Shown: positions 1-12,238, numbered from the stretch's first letter. The stretch is 64,000 bases of DNA from Rhinopithecus roxellana (GCF_007565055.1 NC_044565.1:41129711-41193710); one strand, 5' to 3'. Program-made: numbers and translations. Notes: generated from the sequence alone by a model not told the origin.

Positions 1-1149
1 AATGCGCATGAGTCCCCAACCCCTTGTTTCTATACATTCTATGTTGTCTTTTAAAAAGTGTGCTTAACATTGACACAATAAATGTTGGAGCTTTAGGTGG
101 TGTTTGCTTGTTCTTTAATTTTTAATGCTTATAAGACAATGCGGCTGCTTATGACTTTGTATTTCTGTACCCGTTTCCTACAGACACCCATCGGGTGGGT
201 AGGAGGAACAGATTTGAGAAATGGGCAGGAGATGTAGGAGGGGAACTAGGTTACCACTTATCAGATGGCATAAATTTTCAAGCAGAATCAAAATGCAAAA
301 CTTGGGAATAAATCATAGCAATATCATAATTAATGTAGTAGTAGTGTTGCTGTTTATTAATGCTGAAGTGTGTTTTTCCTAACTGTCTGACTTATAATTT
401 GCATACCATTAAATAATGCATCAAATGGCACACTGAATCCTGTTTTTCAAATATATGCTTTTGGTGGCTACCATGCAGGATTTGAATTTGTCTTTTAATT
501 TAGCTTAGGAAAGATAACGTCACTGGGTGAGCGGTAAATCCTAAAGAAGGTGATGAATGTCAGTAGTTGCTTATTAAATATCCTAATTTTAGGTTCCCAA
601 ACCTTCAGGAAATATATCTTAATGCAGACAAACAAACATAAAACTTCTTTAGTACTTAACATCAGGAAATTTGGGGCAGATTTTAGAGGGGTGAAATTAT
701 AGGAGGAAAGAGGTTCACATCAGAACAGACCATTGTAATCATAGTAATGCTCCATTCCTTAGAAATTAGTGCCACAAATAAGTTACATCTACAAACAGGT
801 GGTAAAAATTCTTTCTGGCCCAGTTAATTTGCACAGAACTTTTCTCAGTTTGGTATTTTTTACTGCTTGGAGATCCGGAAGAGAATTAGAAACAATATAG
901 CAAATTAAAATAGGTTTGTCAATAATAGAGCTCAGACACCTGTGTGCTGTAGATTCACATACAGACCGTGCACCTAAGTGGGGATAATCTTACCCATCCA
1001 CCTTCTGGCTAGATTACCTAGCTTAGTGAAAAGATAGCTAAATAATTGGCATCTGAATTCTTTCCTGCTTATTCATAATAAATCATGACTCTCTACAGTA
1101 GTGAACTACCTTATACTTTAATACAGTGCTGTCTCGTGCATTATTTCAC
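1..1149. other. AT-rich unique sequence, no gene seen
   Basis: I see no recognisable repeat, splice-flanked exon or RNA gene. Stop codons are frequent in all frames. Old, unrecognised repeats could be present. Confidence 0.6.
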
Positions 1150-1295
1150 CTGCTCTCTGGGACAGATCTCATGACTTCCACTTTTTGGAGGTGGAGACCG
1201 AGGCTCGCCAAGGTGAAGGGCTTGCCAGAGGCCACATCAGTAAGAGAGAAGGCAGAGAAGCCAGGTTTTCTGGTTTCTAGTTCAGAGCTAATTTC
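1150..1295 (-). repeat. MIR SINE fragment, antisense
   Basis: The strand shown reads like the reverse complement of the MIR core: a GGAGGTGGAGACCGAGGCTC stretch (the usual 'gaggaaactgaggct'), then AAGGGCTTGCCAGAGGCCAC (the usual 'acttgcccaaggtcaca'). The match is diverged, so the ends are approximate. Confidence 0.55.
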
Positions 1296-2106
1296 ACCAA
1301 ACTCTGTTTAACTGATCAAAGGGAGTGTCTTTTCCTGTGTTAGCACATAAGTCATAAATGTTCACAGACACACACGTGTGGCTTACACATACAGACCCAG
1401 GATGGCCTTTAGTAAAGGTATGCAGAGTTGCCTCTTCCTACCAACAGATGTGTGCACCGAGAAAAGGGAGGTTGCGGCCTCCTTGCCATCACCTTTCCCC
1501 TGTGGCTTTTCCATGACAAATAACCCTGATTACACAAGTGGCCGGTTTGTGACTTCCTCTCTCCTAGTTGAGTGTGAGACTTCTAGACAAGAAGTTATTT
1601 CGTAAAGAAACCCTCTCCCTGCCCCGTTCTCTACCTATGTGTTGCTGAAATATAAGACCATTAGGGTTTCTGTGACGGCATCCTCCCTAAATGTGCTGAA
1701 CTCCTTGCTGATGCCTAGAAAGAGTGACACCCCTTCCAAAGGGAGGCCAGAATTGAAACAACAATCCTGGGTCTTGAGACAAGTTCAGCCTTTGTAACTG
1801 CATTTGGTGGTCACTATACTTTCATTTCTGGTCTGTGTATCTACCTTCACTTTTTATTTCTTCTCAGAGTCAGTTTGTAAATAAGTGTATCCACTTATTT
1901 ACAATCTCTAAAAGTGGGATTTTTAAGGGGCAAGAGGATAATGGAAGTGGATAAAGGATATCTTTTTTTCCTCCCCAATTTGGAGAAGAACCCCCCCCCC
2001 CCCAGAAAAAACAAACAAAACAAAAAGACTGTCTTTTCCCATGGTTTTTCAAGTTGAAAGACAACAAAAATTTATTCACAGAATTTATTAGGAAATGGTA
2101 TTGTGT
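1296..2106. other. Unique sequence with a C13 run
   Basis: No gene seen. A run of 13 C occupies 1991-2003, followed by an A/CAAA-rich stretch to about 2025. Confidence 0.6.
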
Positions 2107-2118
2107 TAGGTCTAGCCT

Positions 2119-2321
2119 TTTTCTTTCTTTTCTTTCCTTCCTTCCTTCCTTCCTTCCTTCTTTCTTTCTTTTCTTTTCTTTTCTTTCTTTCTTTCTTTCT
2201 CTTTCTTTCTTTCTCTCTCTCTTTCTCCTTCCTTCCTTCCTTCCTTCCTTCCTTCCTTCCTTCCTTCCTTCCTTCCTTCCTTCCTTCCTTCCTTCCTTCC
2301 TTCCTTCCTTCCTTCCTTCCT

Positions 2322-2411
<90 letters not shown>

Positions 2412-2446
2412 TTCTCTCTTTCTCTCTTTCTTTCTTTCTTTCTTTT
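2119..2446. repeat. Long polypyrimidine (polypurine on minus) microsatellite
   Basis: About 330 bp of almost pure C/T on the plus strand: (TTCC)n blocks near 2136-2160 and 2227-2322, (TTTC)n blocks between and after them, and a (TC)n block near 2383-2403. It lies between the body of the antisense Alu at 2447-2726 and that Alu's upstream target-site duplication, so it is the expanded A-tail of that Alu. Lys/Glu/Arg- or Ser/Phe/Leu-rich open frames across it are artefacts. Confidence 0.95.
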
Positions 2447-2726
2447 CGACAGAATCTCACTCTGTCATCCAGGCTGGAGTGTACTGGCAAGGTCTCAGCT
2501 CACTGCAACCTCCGCCTACCGGTTCAAGGATTCCCCTGCCTCAACCTCCCAAGTAGCTGGGACTACAGGCACGTGACACTATTGCCCGACTAATGTTTTT
2601 TGTATTTTTGTTGAGACCGAGTTTCACCATGTTAACCAGGATGGTCTCCATCTCCTGACCTCATGGTCCGCCCTCCTAGGCCTCCCAAAGTGCTGGGACT
2701 AGAGGCATGAGCTACCTCACCTGGCC
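2447..2726 (-). mobile_element. Alu element, antisense, with hugely expanded tail
   Basis: A full-length dimeric Alu in reverse orientation, from the tail side (GACAGAATCTCACTCTGTC) to the 5' head (CACCTGGCC). The target-site duplication is TAGGTCTAGCCTTT at 2107-2120 against TAGGGCTAGACTTT at 2727-2740 (two mismatches). This places the whole C/T tract inside the insertion. Likely AluS age. Confidence 0.95.
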
Positions 2727-2740
2727 TAGGGCTAGACTTT

Positions 2741-3019
2741 TGAAACGCCATGCAAGATTGATAATTTGGGAAGACATCTCTCAGTGTGATGAGTCAAGGT
2801 CATGGTTATCCTTGAATGGCGGAAACAGGGAAGGGGCTCAACAATCTGCCTGGGGTCCTCACTGTGTCCTCTTTGCAGAGTGGAACTTCAGATTGCAGAG
2901 AGATAAACTGGTTGCCCGACATGAGCACAGACTAGAGGACAGAGTCCCAGCCACTCGGATGGAGGAGACCAAATACAGGGTATTGTTTTTACTTTTCCCA
3001 AGCCTTTTGTGGTCTGTTC
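2741..3019. other. Unique spacer
   Basis: Nothing recognisable. The open frame starting near 2707 runs out of Alu sequence through this spacer into the next Alu and is not supported as a gene. Confidence 0.5.
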
Positions 3020-3028
3020 AGATTATTA

Positions 3029-3319
3029 TTTTTATTATTTTTGAGACGGAGTCTCACTCTGTCACCTAGGCTGGGTACAATGGCACGATCTTGGCTCACC
3101 GCAACCTCCACCTCCCAGGTTCAAGCGATTCTCCTGCCTCAGCCTCCTGAGTAGCTGGGATTACAGGCTCGCACCACCTGGCTAATTTTTGTATTTTTAG
3201 TAGAGACGGGGGGGTCTCACCATGTTGGTCAGGCTGGTCTCGAACTCCTGACCTGATGATCCACCTGCCTTGGCCTCCCAAAGTGCTGGGATCACAGGTG
3301 TGAGCCACCATGCCCGGCC
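3029..3319 (-). mobile_element. Alu element, antisense
   Basis: Full-length reverse Alu ending in GCCCGGCC. A perfect 9-bp target-site duplication AGATTATTA flanks it (3020-3028 and 3320-3328). AluS-like. Confidence 0.97.
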
Positions 3320-3328
3320 AGATTATTA

Positions 3329-4309
3329 CACTATATAAAAAAGGTCTGTTAGACTTTGGGTCCATGATGGGAGAGAAAGATACTCAGAGCCCCTGCAGCA
3401 CCCAGTATCCAGCCTGTTGAATATCAGCCTGTTTAAGAAATAATTGTTTCAAAAACCAGTGATCATTTAAAGAAAACTCTTAGGCAAGGAGTGCAATCTT
3501 GGAATCTGCTGAGGTCTAACTAAGCCCCCCAAACCTTGGCAGCATATTTCCTGGGCACTTTTGCTTAGAGTTTCCAAGGGCATTCATATTAAAATCAAGA
3601 CCTTCAAGTGGTGAGGAATAGCTTTCAGGTTTTGTGTGCATTGACACGATTTTTTCTTTTTTTTTTTTTTGATAGTGAGGTTAACATTGACGAAGATGGC
3701 TATTAATATTAACATAGTTTTTTTTTAACCTAAGTGTCAATATTCCTATTTTTAAAAATTCTTATTTTATACATCAGTGTCCCCGGACGTAGTAGTAGGA
3801 TTAGAATGGAAGTATTCTGTAGGCTGCTGGTCCTCTTCTTACAGTATGCCACATAGCTTTGGCTCCTTTTTGAGTATAGTGTGAAGGAAGCAGATTTGAG
3901 GAATTTCAAGTCTGGTGGAAGTTCTGAAACAACCAGTGATGCAAGCACACCTTCCTTCTTCAAGAGTTCATCCTGAGTTCCTAACAGCAGGGAAACAATA
4001 TTGTATTTCTTTCCTCTGACTGCCTAGGAGAGACAGTACTCTTCAGTTTGCATTCCTCTGGAGTTACATTAAGTCATGGAACTTCTCACTTCCAGTAAAA
4101 TCCAGAAGCAGTCATTGTCTGTCTTCCTATCTTAGTTTAAATTAGAATATCTTATTACTAATCCCATTGCCTTTCTTTTTGCTTTGTATTTTAAAAAATG
4201 ATCCCAGGAAGTACTTAAGGTTTATACAGTACTTTTATATGCATGATATAATCAATTTTCCTTGTGATTCTATAAATTAGATAAGAAAAGAATGGACTGA
4301 AGTTGAAAG
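3329..4309. other. Unique sequence
   Basis: No gene or clear repeat. A T-rich run lies at 3651-3671 and another at 3718-3727. Confidence 0.5.
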
Positions 4310-4475
4310 GAATCCTAGTAATCACCCATTTTAGAGATCAGAATAATAAGGGTCCAAAGATGAAGTGAAGTACCTAAGATCACAGTGTGAAAAAAAGGTC
4401 ATAGCCAAGCTTGAGACCACACAGTTAGTGGCTGAGTCAGAATTGGAACCCAAGTCTCCCAGTTCTTGTGCAAAG
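4310..4475 (-). repeat. MIR SINE, antisense
   Basis: Antisense MIR pattern: CCATTTTAGAGATCAGAATA, then 'aagtacctaagatcacagtg', then 'cacagttagtggctgagtcag' and 'ttggaacccaagtctcccag'. The core is duplicated or extended by about 40 bp relative to the usual layout. Confidence 0.7.
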
Positions 4476-4933
4476 GAATTCAAGTGGCAAATCTCTCCCT
4501 AGTGACCCGCTAAATTCAGAAATAGGAATAGCAGAAAAGTATGCATTTCAGAAGGATTTAAGAATGAACCCTAAACTCGTTTTGGTAGTGCCAGTACTAG
4601 TAGGGAACATGTCAGCCTGCCCCATATGGAATACCGGTTTCTAAAATAGCATTCCTATGACCAAGAAGATTTAGGTCACAACCTGAATGGATTCTTCTTT
4701 AATTCACCCCTCCAATGGTAGAAATAAACCTGGGGACCAAGAATTACTGAGAGACAGCTTTTACAGTTAAAAGGGCTGCTTATCAAACCAAATTCATCTC
4801 CAGTGGCTTAAGTGGATCTCACAATCTTTTCCATTCTCTAGACAAGATATGAGAGAAACACCCACTGAATTTGAATTTCAAGGCCACATCACATCCTGTT
4901 AGAGAATCCAAATAACCAATAGCATAACCTGTA
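4476..4933. other. Unique sequence
   Basis: No gene or recognisable repeat. Confidence 0.5.
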
Positions 4934-4934
4934 T

Positions 4935-5237
4935 CTTTTTTTTTTTTTTTTTTGAGATGGAGTCTCCCCCTGTCACCCAGGCTGGAGTGCAGTGGTGTGA
5001 TCTCGGCTCACTGCAACCTCTGCCTCCCGGGTTCAAGCGATTCTCCTACCTCAGCCTACTGAGTAGCTGGAACTACAGGCACAAGCCAGGATGCCCAGCT
5101 AATTTTTTTGTATTTTTAGTAGAAATGGGGTTTCATCTTGTTAGCCAGGCTGGTCTCAAACTCCTGACCTCAGGTGATTCGCCCGTCTTGGCCTCCCAAA
5201 GTGCTGGGATTACAGGTGTGCACCACCGCACCCAGCC
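4935..5237 (-). mobile_element. Alu element, antisense
   Basis: Full-length reverse Alu with a T18 tail, ending CGCACCCAGCC. No clean target-site duplication is visible. AluS-like. Confidence 0.95.
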
Positions 5238-6664
5238 TCTGTGGCCATTTCTTTTCTTGCCAGTCACCCTTTGATTCACATTTATTTCTAATGGACATGG
5301 GTTGACTTCGAATGTCTTGGGGCCCGGTAGGGCAGCAGTTGCTGTGCACAGCAGCTGTTTAGAGCCTGCTCAGGCAAAGCGCTCCCTGAAATAGGAGCAA
5401 GACAGCGGGAAGCCTCACCGAGTAACAGCAAATCAAACATCCCTGTTGAGGATGGTCTGAGAGGAATAATTTGCCTGATTTTTCCCCCAGTGATAGTTCC
5501 CTGAATTTCCTTAGATGGTAATGCAAGCAGGCAACACCCGTTGCCATTTCTGAACTTTCTGCTTCTCTCTCCCTGCTGATTTGTCTCTCTTCTAGAATAC
5601 GTAGAAAGTCAATTGAGAGGTACGCAGAGATTAGCTTCCTTTGGGCTCTAAGATTTGCAGCGTTGCTCACGCTTCTATTTCAGTGACTGATTTTACCTGT
5701 TGCTTCACCATACAAAGGGGAAAACCCAGAATGCAAATATTCCTCTTCAGAAACTCACCCAAATCTCAGAACTCAGGAACACAAGAGATTTTTCTTTAAA
5801 GCGGTCCCTTTTATGTAGATTTGCCTGTAGCCAGCATGCCTTATTTGTGGAACTCTTTTTATTTTTCAGCTTCTGTGAGAGCACATTTTATTTTCCCTCT
5901 GACACAGGCCTATGTGTCGGGGCAGGATGGGGTTGGGGTTCCTGTGCTTTTGGTCTGGACTGGTAAAGGTGCTGTTCTCTGAGCCCACAGCTCAGGGTTA
6001 TGATCTTGGCTTTATCATTGCCATGCTGACCCACCTGGCATCCCCTCTCTCTGCATGTGACACATTCAAGGCCCATTCCTTCTCTGAAAAAGGAAGGGCA
6101 CCATCCTACCTCTTACTTCCCAGCAGCACACAACAGTCACAGCAGTGGGAGACATTCATGTGTTCCGGGCTCTTGGGACTGGAGTGTTGACATCCAGTCT
6201 TGATGGCCATGGAGATGTGGGGTTGTGGTCCATGTCAAGGGCAGGCTTTCCTTTGCTTTTGGCTAGTAAACCCATTTTTCTTTACAAGCTTATGTTACAG
6301 AAAAAAAAGCAGCAAGTGATTTTTGTTTGAAAACTAAAGCCGTCATCATGCACACATTTTTCACACAGTTGCTTGTACAGTGCTCAGGGTGCATCTTATC
6401 ACTTTGGTTGTACCTTAGGGTTGGGGTCCCTCTTCACCCCTTTTCCTGCTGGAGGGTAGCATTAGCGGACAACCCTCTCCCAGAGGGCCATGGTATCTCA
6501 CTGAGGCTGGCAAAGCACCAAACTTCTTCGGGTGCCTGGAGATCCAGGCCCAGATGTTTCTGAAATGTGATCTCTGACTGAGAACCTAACCCTTCTCGTC
6601 CTTGACTGGCAGACTGCTCAGGGCTTGCTAAAGAGGAAAATGTAGGTTAAAGTAGAAATAATCA
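5238..6664. other. Unique sequence, ~1.4 kb
   Basis: No exon, RNA gene or clear interspersed repeat. Several open frames of 60-105 codons overlap on both strands, which is the pattern of chance ORFs. Confidence 0.5.
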
Positions 6665-6736
6665 TATCAGCTAGTGTTTACTGAGAATTTACCATGTTCT
6701 AGGCACAGTGATAAGGGCTTTCCATGCATGTTCTTT

Positions 6737-7044
6737 CTTTCTTTCTTTTTTTTTTTTTTTTTTGAGACGGAGTCTTGCTCTGTCACCCAGGCTGGAGTGC
6801 AGTGGCCAGATCTCAGCTCACTGCAAGCTCCGCCTCCCGGGTTCCCGCCATTCTCCTGCCTCAGCCTCCCGAGTAGCTGGGACTACAGGCGCCACCACCT
6901 CGCCCGGCTAGTTTTTTGTATTTTTTAGTAGAGACGGGGTTTCACCGTGTTAGCCAGGATGGTCTCGATCTCCTGACCTCATGATCCGCCCGTCTCGGCC
7001 TCCCAAAGTGCTGGGATTACAGGCTTGAGCCACCGCGCCCGGCC
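6737..7044 (-). mobile_element. AluY (Old World monkey type), antisense
   Basis: Nearly intact reverse AluY with the Cercopithecid variants GGCTAGTTTTTTG, CCCGTCTCGG and AGGCTTGAGCC. It sits in the T-rich tail of the older Alu at 7045-7345: TCTTTCTTT occurs on both sides. The outer duplication belongs to the older element. Confidence 0.95.
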
Positions 7045-7345
7045 TCTTTCTTTTTTTTTTTTCGAGATGGAGTTTTGCTCTTGTTGCCCAGGCTGGAGCC
7101 CAGTGGCGCAATCTCGGCTCACTGCAACCTCCAACTCCCAGGTTCAAGTAATTCTCCTACCTCAGCCTCCAGAGTAGCTGGGATTATAGGCACGTGCCAC
7201 CATGCCCAGCTAATTTTTATACTTTTAGTAGAGACATGGTTTCACCATGTTGGTTAGGCTGGTCTTGAACTCCTGACCTCAGGTGATCCACCACCTTGGC
7301 CTCCCAAAGAGCTGGGACTACAGGTGTGAGCCACCTCGCCCAGCC
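7045..7345 (-). mobile_element. Older Alu, antisense, host of the AluY
   Basis: AluS-like reverse copy ending CTCGCCCAGCC. The 15-bp duplication TCCATGCATGTTCTT at 6721-6735 and 7346-7360 brackets both Alus. This one therefore landed first and the AluY then entered its tail. Confidence 0.95.
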
Positions 7346-7465
7346 TCCATGCATGTTCTTATTTCTTCTTCCTGATCATCGTGTGAGATAGGTACTATTA
7401 TTATTTTCATTCTACTGAAGCTTAGAGAGACTAAGTGACATATCCAAGGTTTTGCAACTCGTACT

Positions 7466-8907
7466 ACTACTACTGTCATATAACTCCAGAACACTCACTC
7501 CCAACCTCTACATATTGACTCCTAGTATCTACCTCATCCTGAAATTTTGTCACCACTTGTAATGCCAACGTTGAGTTTACCATCTTAAAAAAATTAACAA
7601 CAGTGCTAATTAAACTGATTAGAAGTCTATTCAAAGTGGTTTTGCTTTGAGGGCTCTGGTTCTGCTGACTATGGAGCAAGGCTGGTGTCATTTCTTGCTA
7701 TGGTGCTTGCATTTCTGTCCATTTCTGGTGATGGGAGGACCAGTATGGTTTTGTGAGGCATATCTGAGGAATTCACTCTCCAGTCTTCTCCATCTGCAGT
7801 ATGGCTCATTCATTTGTTCAATCAACAAATATTTATTAGGTTCCTGCTATATGCAGCCTGCTGAGTTAACTGCTGGGGAAGGGATGCAAAGAGGTAAAAG
7901 GCACAGTCATTGTGAATCAGAAATTGCTACCAGTGGAGAATTAAATTAATTAGAATCCTATTAAATAACTGGTCACAGTTAAGCTGGAATGGTGAGAATA
8001 GTGGGCTTTAAAAAATGCTGATATAGAATTCACTTTGCCTGTGTAGCCACCAGTCCCAGGCAAAGGACCTGAATAATCTGGAATGAATGGGAATATTATT
8101 CTTCATACTTTATCAGTGGTACACGCACTTAAAACTTGTTTTTCAAATGTTGGGGTGAGTATACATTGATGTTTCTTCACATATTTGGCCCAGTCCTTCT
8201 TGTAAATAACAACACCAATGATTTAGAAAGAGGTTAGTAATAGGAACACAGTCTTTGTCCTGTGATTAAAGATAAAAGAACTGTAACAGGGGATAAGTCC
8301 ATGTATTTTAACCTTCTGAGCTGACCTCTAACTGATTACCTGCCACTAATTCATTCCAAATGGAACAAGACAAAGAAATCTTTACTTCTCCTGTTTGCAG
8401 TATTATCTTTCTCAGATCACCAGCAAAAGCAAATATTTCCCCCCACCCTGTGGTGTGCAAGAGGCTCTAGGCACTGTGGGGAATTATAAATAGGTACGAG
8501 ACCTAACCCCTGTCCTCAAAGGGATTACAGTTGGTCCTACGTGGGGGCTAAGATTATATGCATAAAAGCACATAAGAATAGGAGAGGGCAATATGATTAA
8601 TCCGTAAGTGAGAGACGTCAACTGGAGGAATGTAGAGGAAGATAATTTCTCTGGGGCCCACAGAGATGTTAGGCTTTTAGTCATCAAAGACAGGCTAGGA
8701 TTTAGATGATAGAGAGAAACGATGACAGCAAACCAGTTCAAGGCAGTACTGCAGTATTTGGAGGGCACTGACCAGACCAGTGTGGCAGGAAAAGGTTTGT
8801 CTATGAAACTAGTGGCACATAAGGTGGGAAACAAACTTGGGGCCATGTTATGGAGTCACTTTGACAATATGCCAAGGGGCTTGTATTTTATCTTATAGTC
8901 AATAACA
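7466..8907. other. Unique sequence with possible ancient repeat
   Basis: No gene seen. The stretch about 8480-8890 resembles an old mammalian interspersed repeat of the 'cctgccctcaaggagcttacag' kind, too diverged to name. Confidence 0.4.
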
Positions 8908-8920
8908 TTTTCTTCAATCT

Positions 8921-9221
8921 TTTTTTTTTTTTTTTTTGAGACTGAGTTTTGCTCTTGTTGCCCAGGCTAGAGTGAAATGGCACGATCTTGGCCCACTGCA
9001 ACCTCCGCCTCCCGGGTTCCAGCAATTCTCCTGCCTCAGCCTCCAGAGTAGCTGGAATTACAGGTGCCCACCACCACGCCCAGCTAATTTTTTGTATTTT
9101 TAGTAGAGACAGGGTTTCACCATGTTGGCCAGGCTGGTCTTGAACTCCTGACCTCAGGTGATCCACCCGCCTTGGCCTCCCAAAGTGCTGGGATTACAGG
9201 AGTGAGCCATCGCAACTGACC
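8921..9221 (-). mobile_element. Alu element, antisense
   Basis: Full-length reverse AluS-like copy with a T20 tail. Flanks TTTCTTCAATCT (8909-8920) and TTTCTTAAATCT (9222-9233) form a target-site duplication with one mismatch. Separately, ATCTTATAGTCA occurs at 8890-8901 and 9230-9241. Confidence 0.95.
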
Positions 9222-9233
9222 TTTCTTAAATCT

Positions 9234-9789
9234 TATAGTCAGTTAACGGTTATTCAAAATCATGTCCATAGAAAAGTTTCGGAAGAGTGTAGCACGGCAT
9301 GAAATAGATTGAAAGGGAATTCAAAACAAGCCAAGAGACCAGTTGGAGGTTGATCCTGGAAGGTGTTGGCTGTTTCACTGAAGGATTCTGCTATGCATGC
9401 AGTACTTGGGTTAAACTATGTAGTCATCCTTGACACATTCAAATAGACATTAACCCTATTGTTTGAAGCTGTATCTAAATTCCCCATTTGTGCTGGTCTA
9501 GACCCATCCCAGACTGTAGAAGCTTGAAAAAGTTCTTCCTTATGGATTGACACCACACCACACCACACTACAAACAGCCTAAAGATAAAGACCTTGAGGC
9601 CCAAACAGGTCAGTTAGTTCCTAGGGATTGACTGTTTTACAAGGCAAAGGACGACTTCATGTCTCATTAAGCATTTAACCCTTTAACATCATGTCTCAAA
9701 GCAAAATGATAAACCTAACTGAAGAAAGACTAGAATGCTACAAGAGTTTTGCAGATCGGAGAGGTACAACGACTTCTTTTTTAGGGGGA
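9234..9789. other. Unique sequence
   Basis: No gene or clear repeat. A short CACCACACCACACCACACTA run lies near 9550. Confidence 0.5.
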
Positions 9790-9798
9790 GATTTAAGA

Positions 9799-9930
9799 AT
9801 TTTTTTCTTTTTGTAGACACAGGGTCTTGTTTGGTTGCCAGGTTGGTCTCAAACTCCTGGCTTCAAATGATCCTCCTGCCTTGGCCTCCCAAAGTGCTGG
9901 AATTACAGGCATGAGCTACCATCCAGCTGT
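9799..9930 (-). mobile_element. Alu monomer (FLAM/FRAM type), antisense
   Basis: A single Alu arm in reverse: tail T/C run, GTAGACACAGGGTCTTG, then CCTCCCAAAGTGCTGG and GCATGAGCTACC. A perfect 9-bp target-site duplication GATTTAAGA lies at 9790-9798 and 9931-9939. The element therefore inserted as a monomer or short copy. Confidence 0.9.
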
Positions 9931-9939
9931 GATTTAAGA

Positions 9940-12030
9940 CTTTTTTGATTCTCCTATTTGTAAAAGTTACATTATATTGTTTTTTCTTTGCAATATGCTT
10001 GTTGGCACAGGCCTGTGTCCCGTAATAATATTATTTTATTGCTATTTGGCCACAACATTAGAGGAATTTCATAATAAAGGCATGGATTAGAATAAGCAAG
10101 CATGTGTATACATAACCAAAGAAGCATTCTCTGCACAAAGTAAGGCAGTGCAGGCTGGGATTTCACTCTCTTGGAGCTTGCATTTCAAAAATAGAGGCTT
10201 GGTATTTTTGTACTGCAGTCATAAGTCATATCATCTGGTGTCCTTCCCTATCTCTCTCCCTCATGCCTACTATCCTGTTTCTCCTGGAAGCAGGACTAGT
10301 CTATGACTGTCCAGTGTCATAAGTCAGAATATTTAGGGCATATAAAGAATTCCTTTTTGGTACTGGGTTGCAAACTCTCTATTTCATCCTAGAGTTTCTT
10401 CCAGAGCTCCGGGGTCTCCACTCCTGTGACCTGCCATGGTCACAAGTCTCAGCAATGCCCCCCTGCAACACCTCCACCTCAGGACAGTGGCCTAGGAGCA
10501 AGCGTGTAAATACAAGCTAAGGATCAGTCACAAGGGAATGGCCGGGAGGCGTCTGAGGGGTTCAACACACATGGAAGTGTTCCCCTGAGGTGTGAAAACA
10601 CTCTGCTATTACCAGGACGCCCCATATTTCCCCTCCCGCTGAAATACAGTAAAGCATAATGAAAAAGTGAGGTATAGATCTTAACAGGGGACAGGGAGGA
10701 AAGCAAGGCCTGTGTGAGAAGTCTGTGAGCAGACAAACTTCCTTCACTAGCTAAGCACCCTCCTTCATGTCAGCACAAGGCTCAATCCGTGCCTCAGCAA
10801 AACATAATCACTAAAAGTCATACATACAATACTTGGGTTAGGAAATGCAAGCATGTGTTCCAAGGGCCTGTTTGCATAGATTCATTCTTTTCTATTTGCC
10901 CATGAGTTAGAATCATGGTATATGTATGGGAAGTATGCACATATGCACAGTCACACATATAGTTCCTGTGTATATACCTATTTATAGCACATGCATATTC
11001 ATGTGCCTCCCATATACACACATCTAGACAGAAAAAAAAATGCCTCATCTGTAATGACTATGATGATCTCAATGACATTACTGGCCTTGATCTTTAATAG
11101 TCATTATCCTCTAGTTTCTGTAGTCTTATCCTCAGAAGCTGTATTCACTCTGGGCTCCCACTCTTCTGGAGTTAAAGGTAAAGGCTAGAAAGCAAGGCCA
11201 GAAAGGTTAGCATATCCTCTTCTGGCCTAGGGAGTCCTTGTGTCCATAGAACAGATGTGGGGTGGGCTGGAGCCGAGTAAACCTATCCCCTCTTCTACTG
11301 GAAATCACATTGAATTCTGACCCAAGGGGCCTCCGTGTTGCAAATGGAAAGGTAATTAAGCCACAGGACTTTGAGCCTTTTGGGGCTAAGAGGGCTTTTC
11401 ACATCTAGTATATTTTTGAAGGGCAGAGGGTAGAGGTAAGAGAGACATAAGAGGCCTTGAAGAGAATAGAAACAAGATAACAGGTGTTGGGTGCATTGCC
11501 ATTAGGGGGCCTGGATAAACAGAAAACACATTTAAAAATTAATTTTAGTTTTAAAACACACTGAGAATTCTTCCAGCATTCTTGATGGTGTGACAGAAGC
11601 ATGGGGTTACCAACTTGCTCAGTGAGTGTGCTGGGAAGATGGATGGGTTGGAGTGCTCCTTCTGCTATTACCGTGATTATTTTTTAAATGATTATCATCG
11701 TGGAAAATTTCACCTGCAGAGACCTGGAGTGAGACCTCGAAGGACAGGAGCCCTCCGCTGGTAACGACACTTGGTTGTTAACCAACACAACCAAGGATGG
11801 AGCCCAGTATCTAGAGGGAGGTAACCAATCCCCAGGAGCAGCCCCCAGAGGAATGTCGGTCCCATTTCAGCCACTGCCAACAAGGAGAATTCTGCTAACT
11901 GTGACTCGGTGTTGATTCAGGTGATTCCTCCGGGATGTATGGCTGCAGTAGAGCTCGGAAAATCTGAAGCAAGCGAGAGGACTTGAGATTTCCATTTAGG
12001 AATGTTGACACCTTCCCATGTTCCAAGGAC
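9940..12030. other. Unique sequence, ~2.1 kb
   Basis: No supported gene, RNA or named repeat. A CA/TA-rich patch with 'cacatatgcacagtcacaca' lies near 10937-11030. Confidence 0.5.
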
Positions 12031-12031
12031 A

Positions 12032-12080
12032 TGTGTATGTGTGTGTGTGTGTGTGTGTGTGGATGCATGGGTGCGCATGT
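12032..12080. repeat. (TG)n microsatellite
   Basis: About 15 TG units to 12060, then a degenerate GTGCGCATGTGTGTT tail. Confidence 0.9.
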
Positions 12081-12238
12081 GTGTTGGGCCTGTGCAGAGG
12101 GTGAGAGTCCATCCTTTCTCCACTACCCAGCTGTGTTAGGCTTGCTGAAGTGAAAGGTGCTGCCCGTAACTACTCACCCTCTCCTATCATCTCCCTTCTT
12201 TGGAACCAAGCTGACAGAACTCTTTAGCATGGGCACTC

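Larger units (their letters stand above)
6665..7465 (-). repeat. MIR SINE, antisense, split by two Alus
   Basis: The left part (6665-6735) has 'gtgtttactgagaatttacc' and 'ctaggcacagtgataagggc'. The right part (7361-7465) has 'gagataggtactattattat', 'gaagcttagagagactaagt' and 'catatccaaggttttgcaac'. Joined, they make one antisense MIR (MIR3/MIRb-like) interrupted by the Alu pair at 6737-7345. Confidence 0.8.

Noticed and set aside
1870..2490. 206-codon minus-strand frame rich in Lys, Glu and Arg
   Set aside because: It is a read-through of the C/T microsatellite, whose tetranucleotide and dinucleotide units give few stops. No other protein-like feature.
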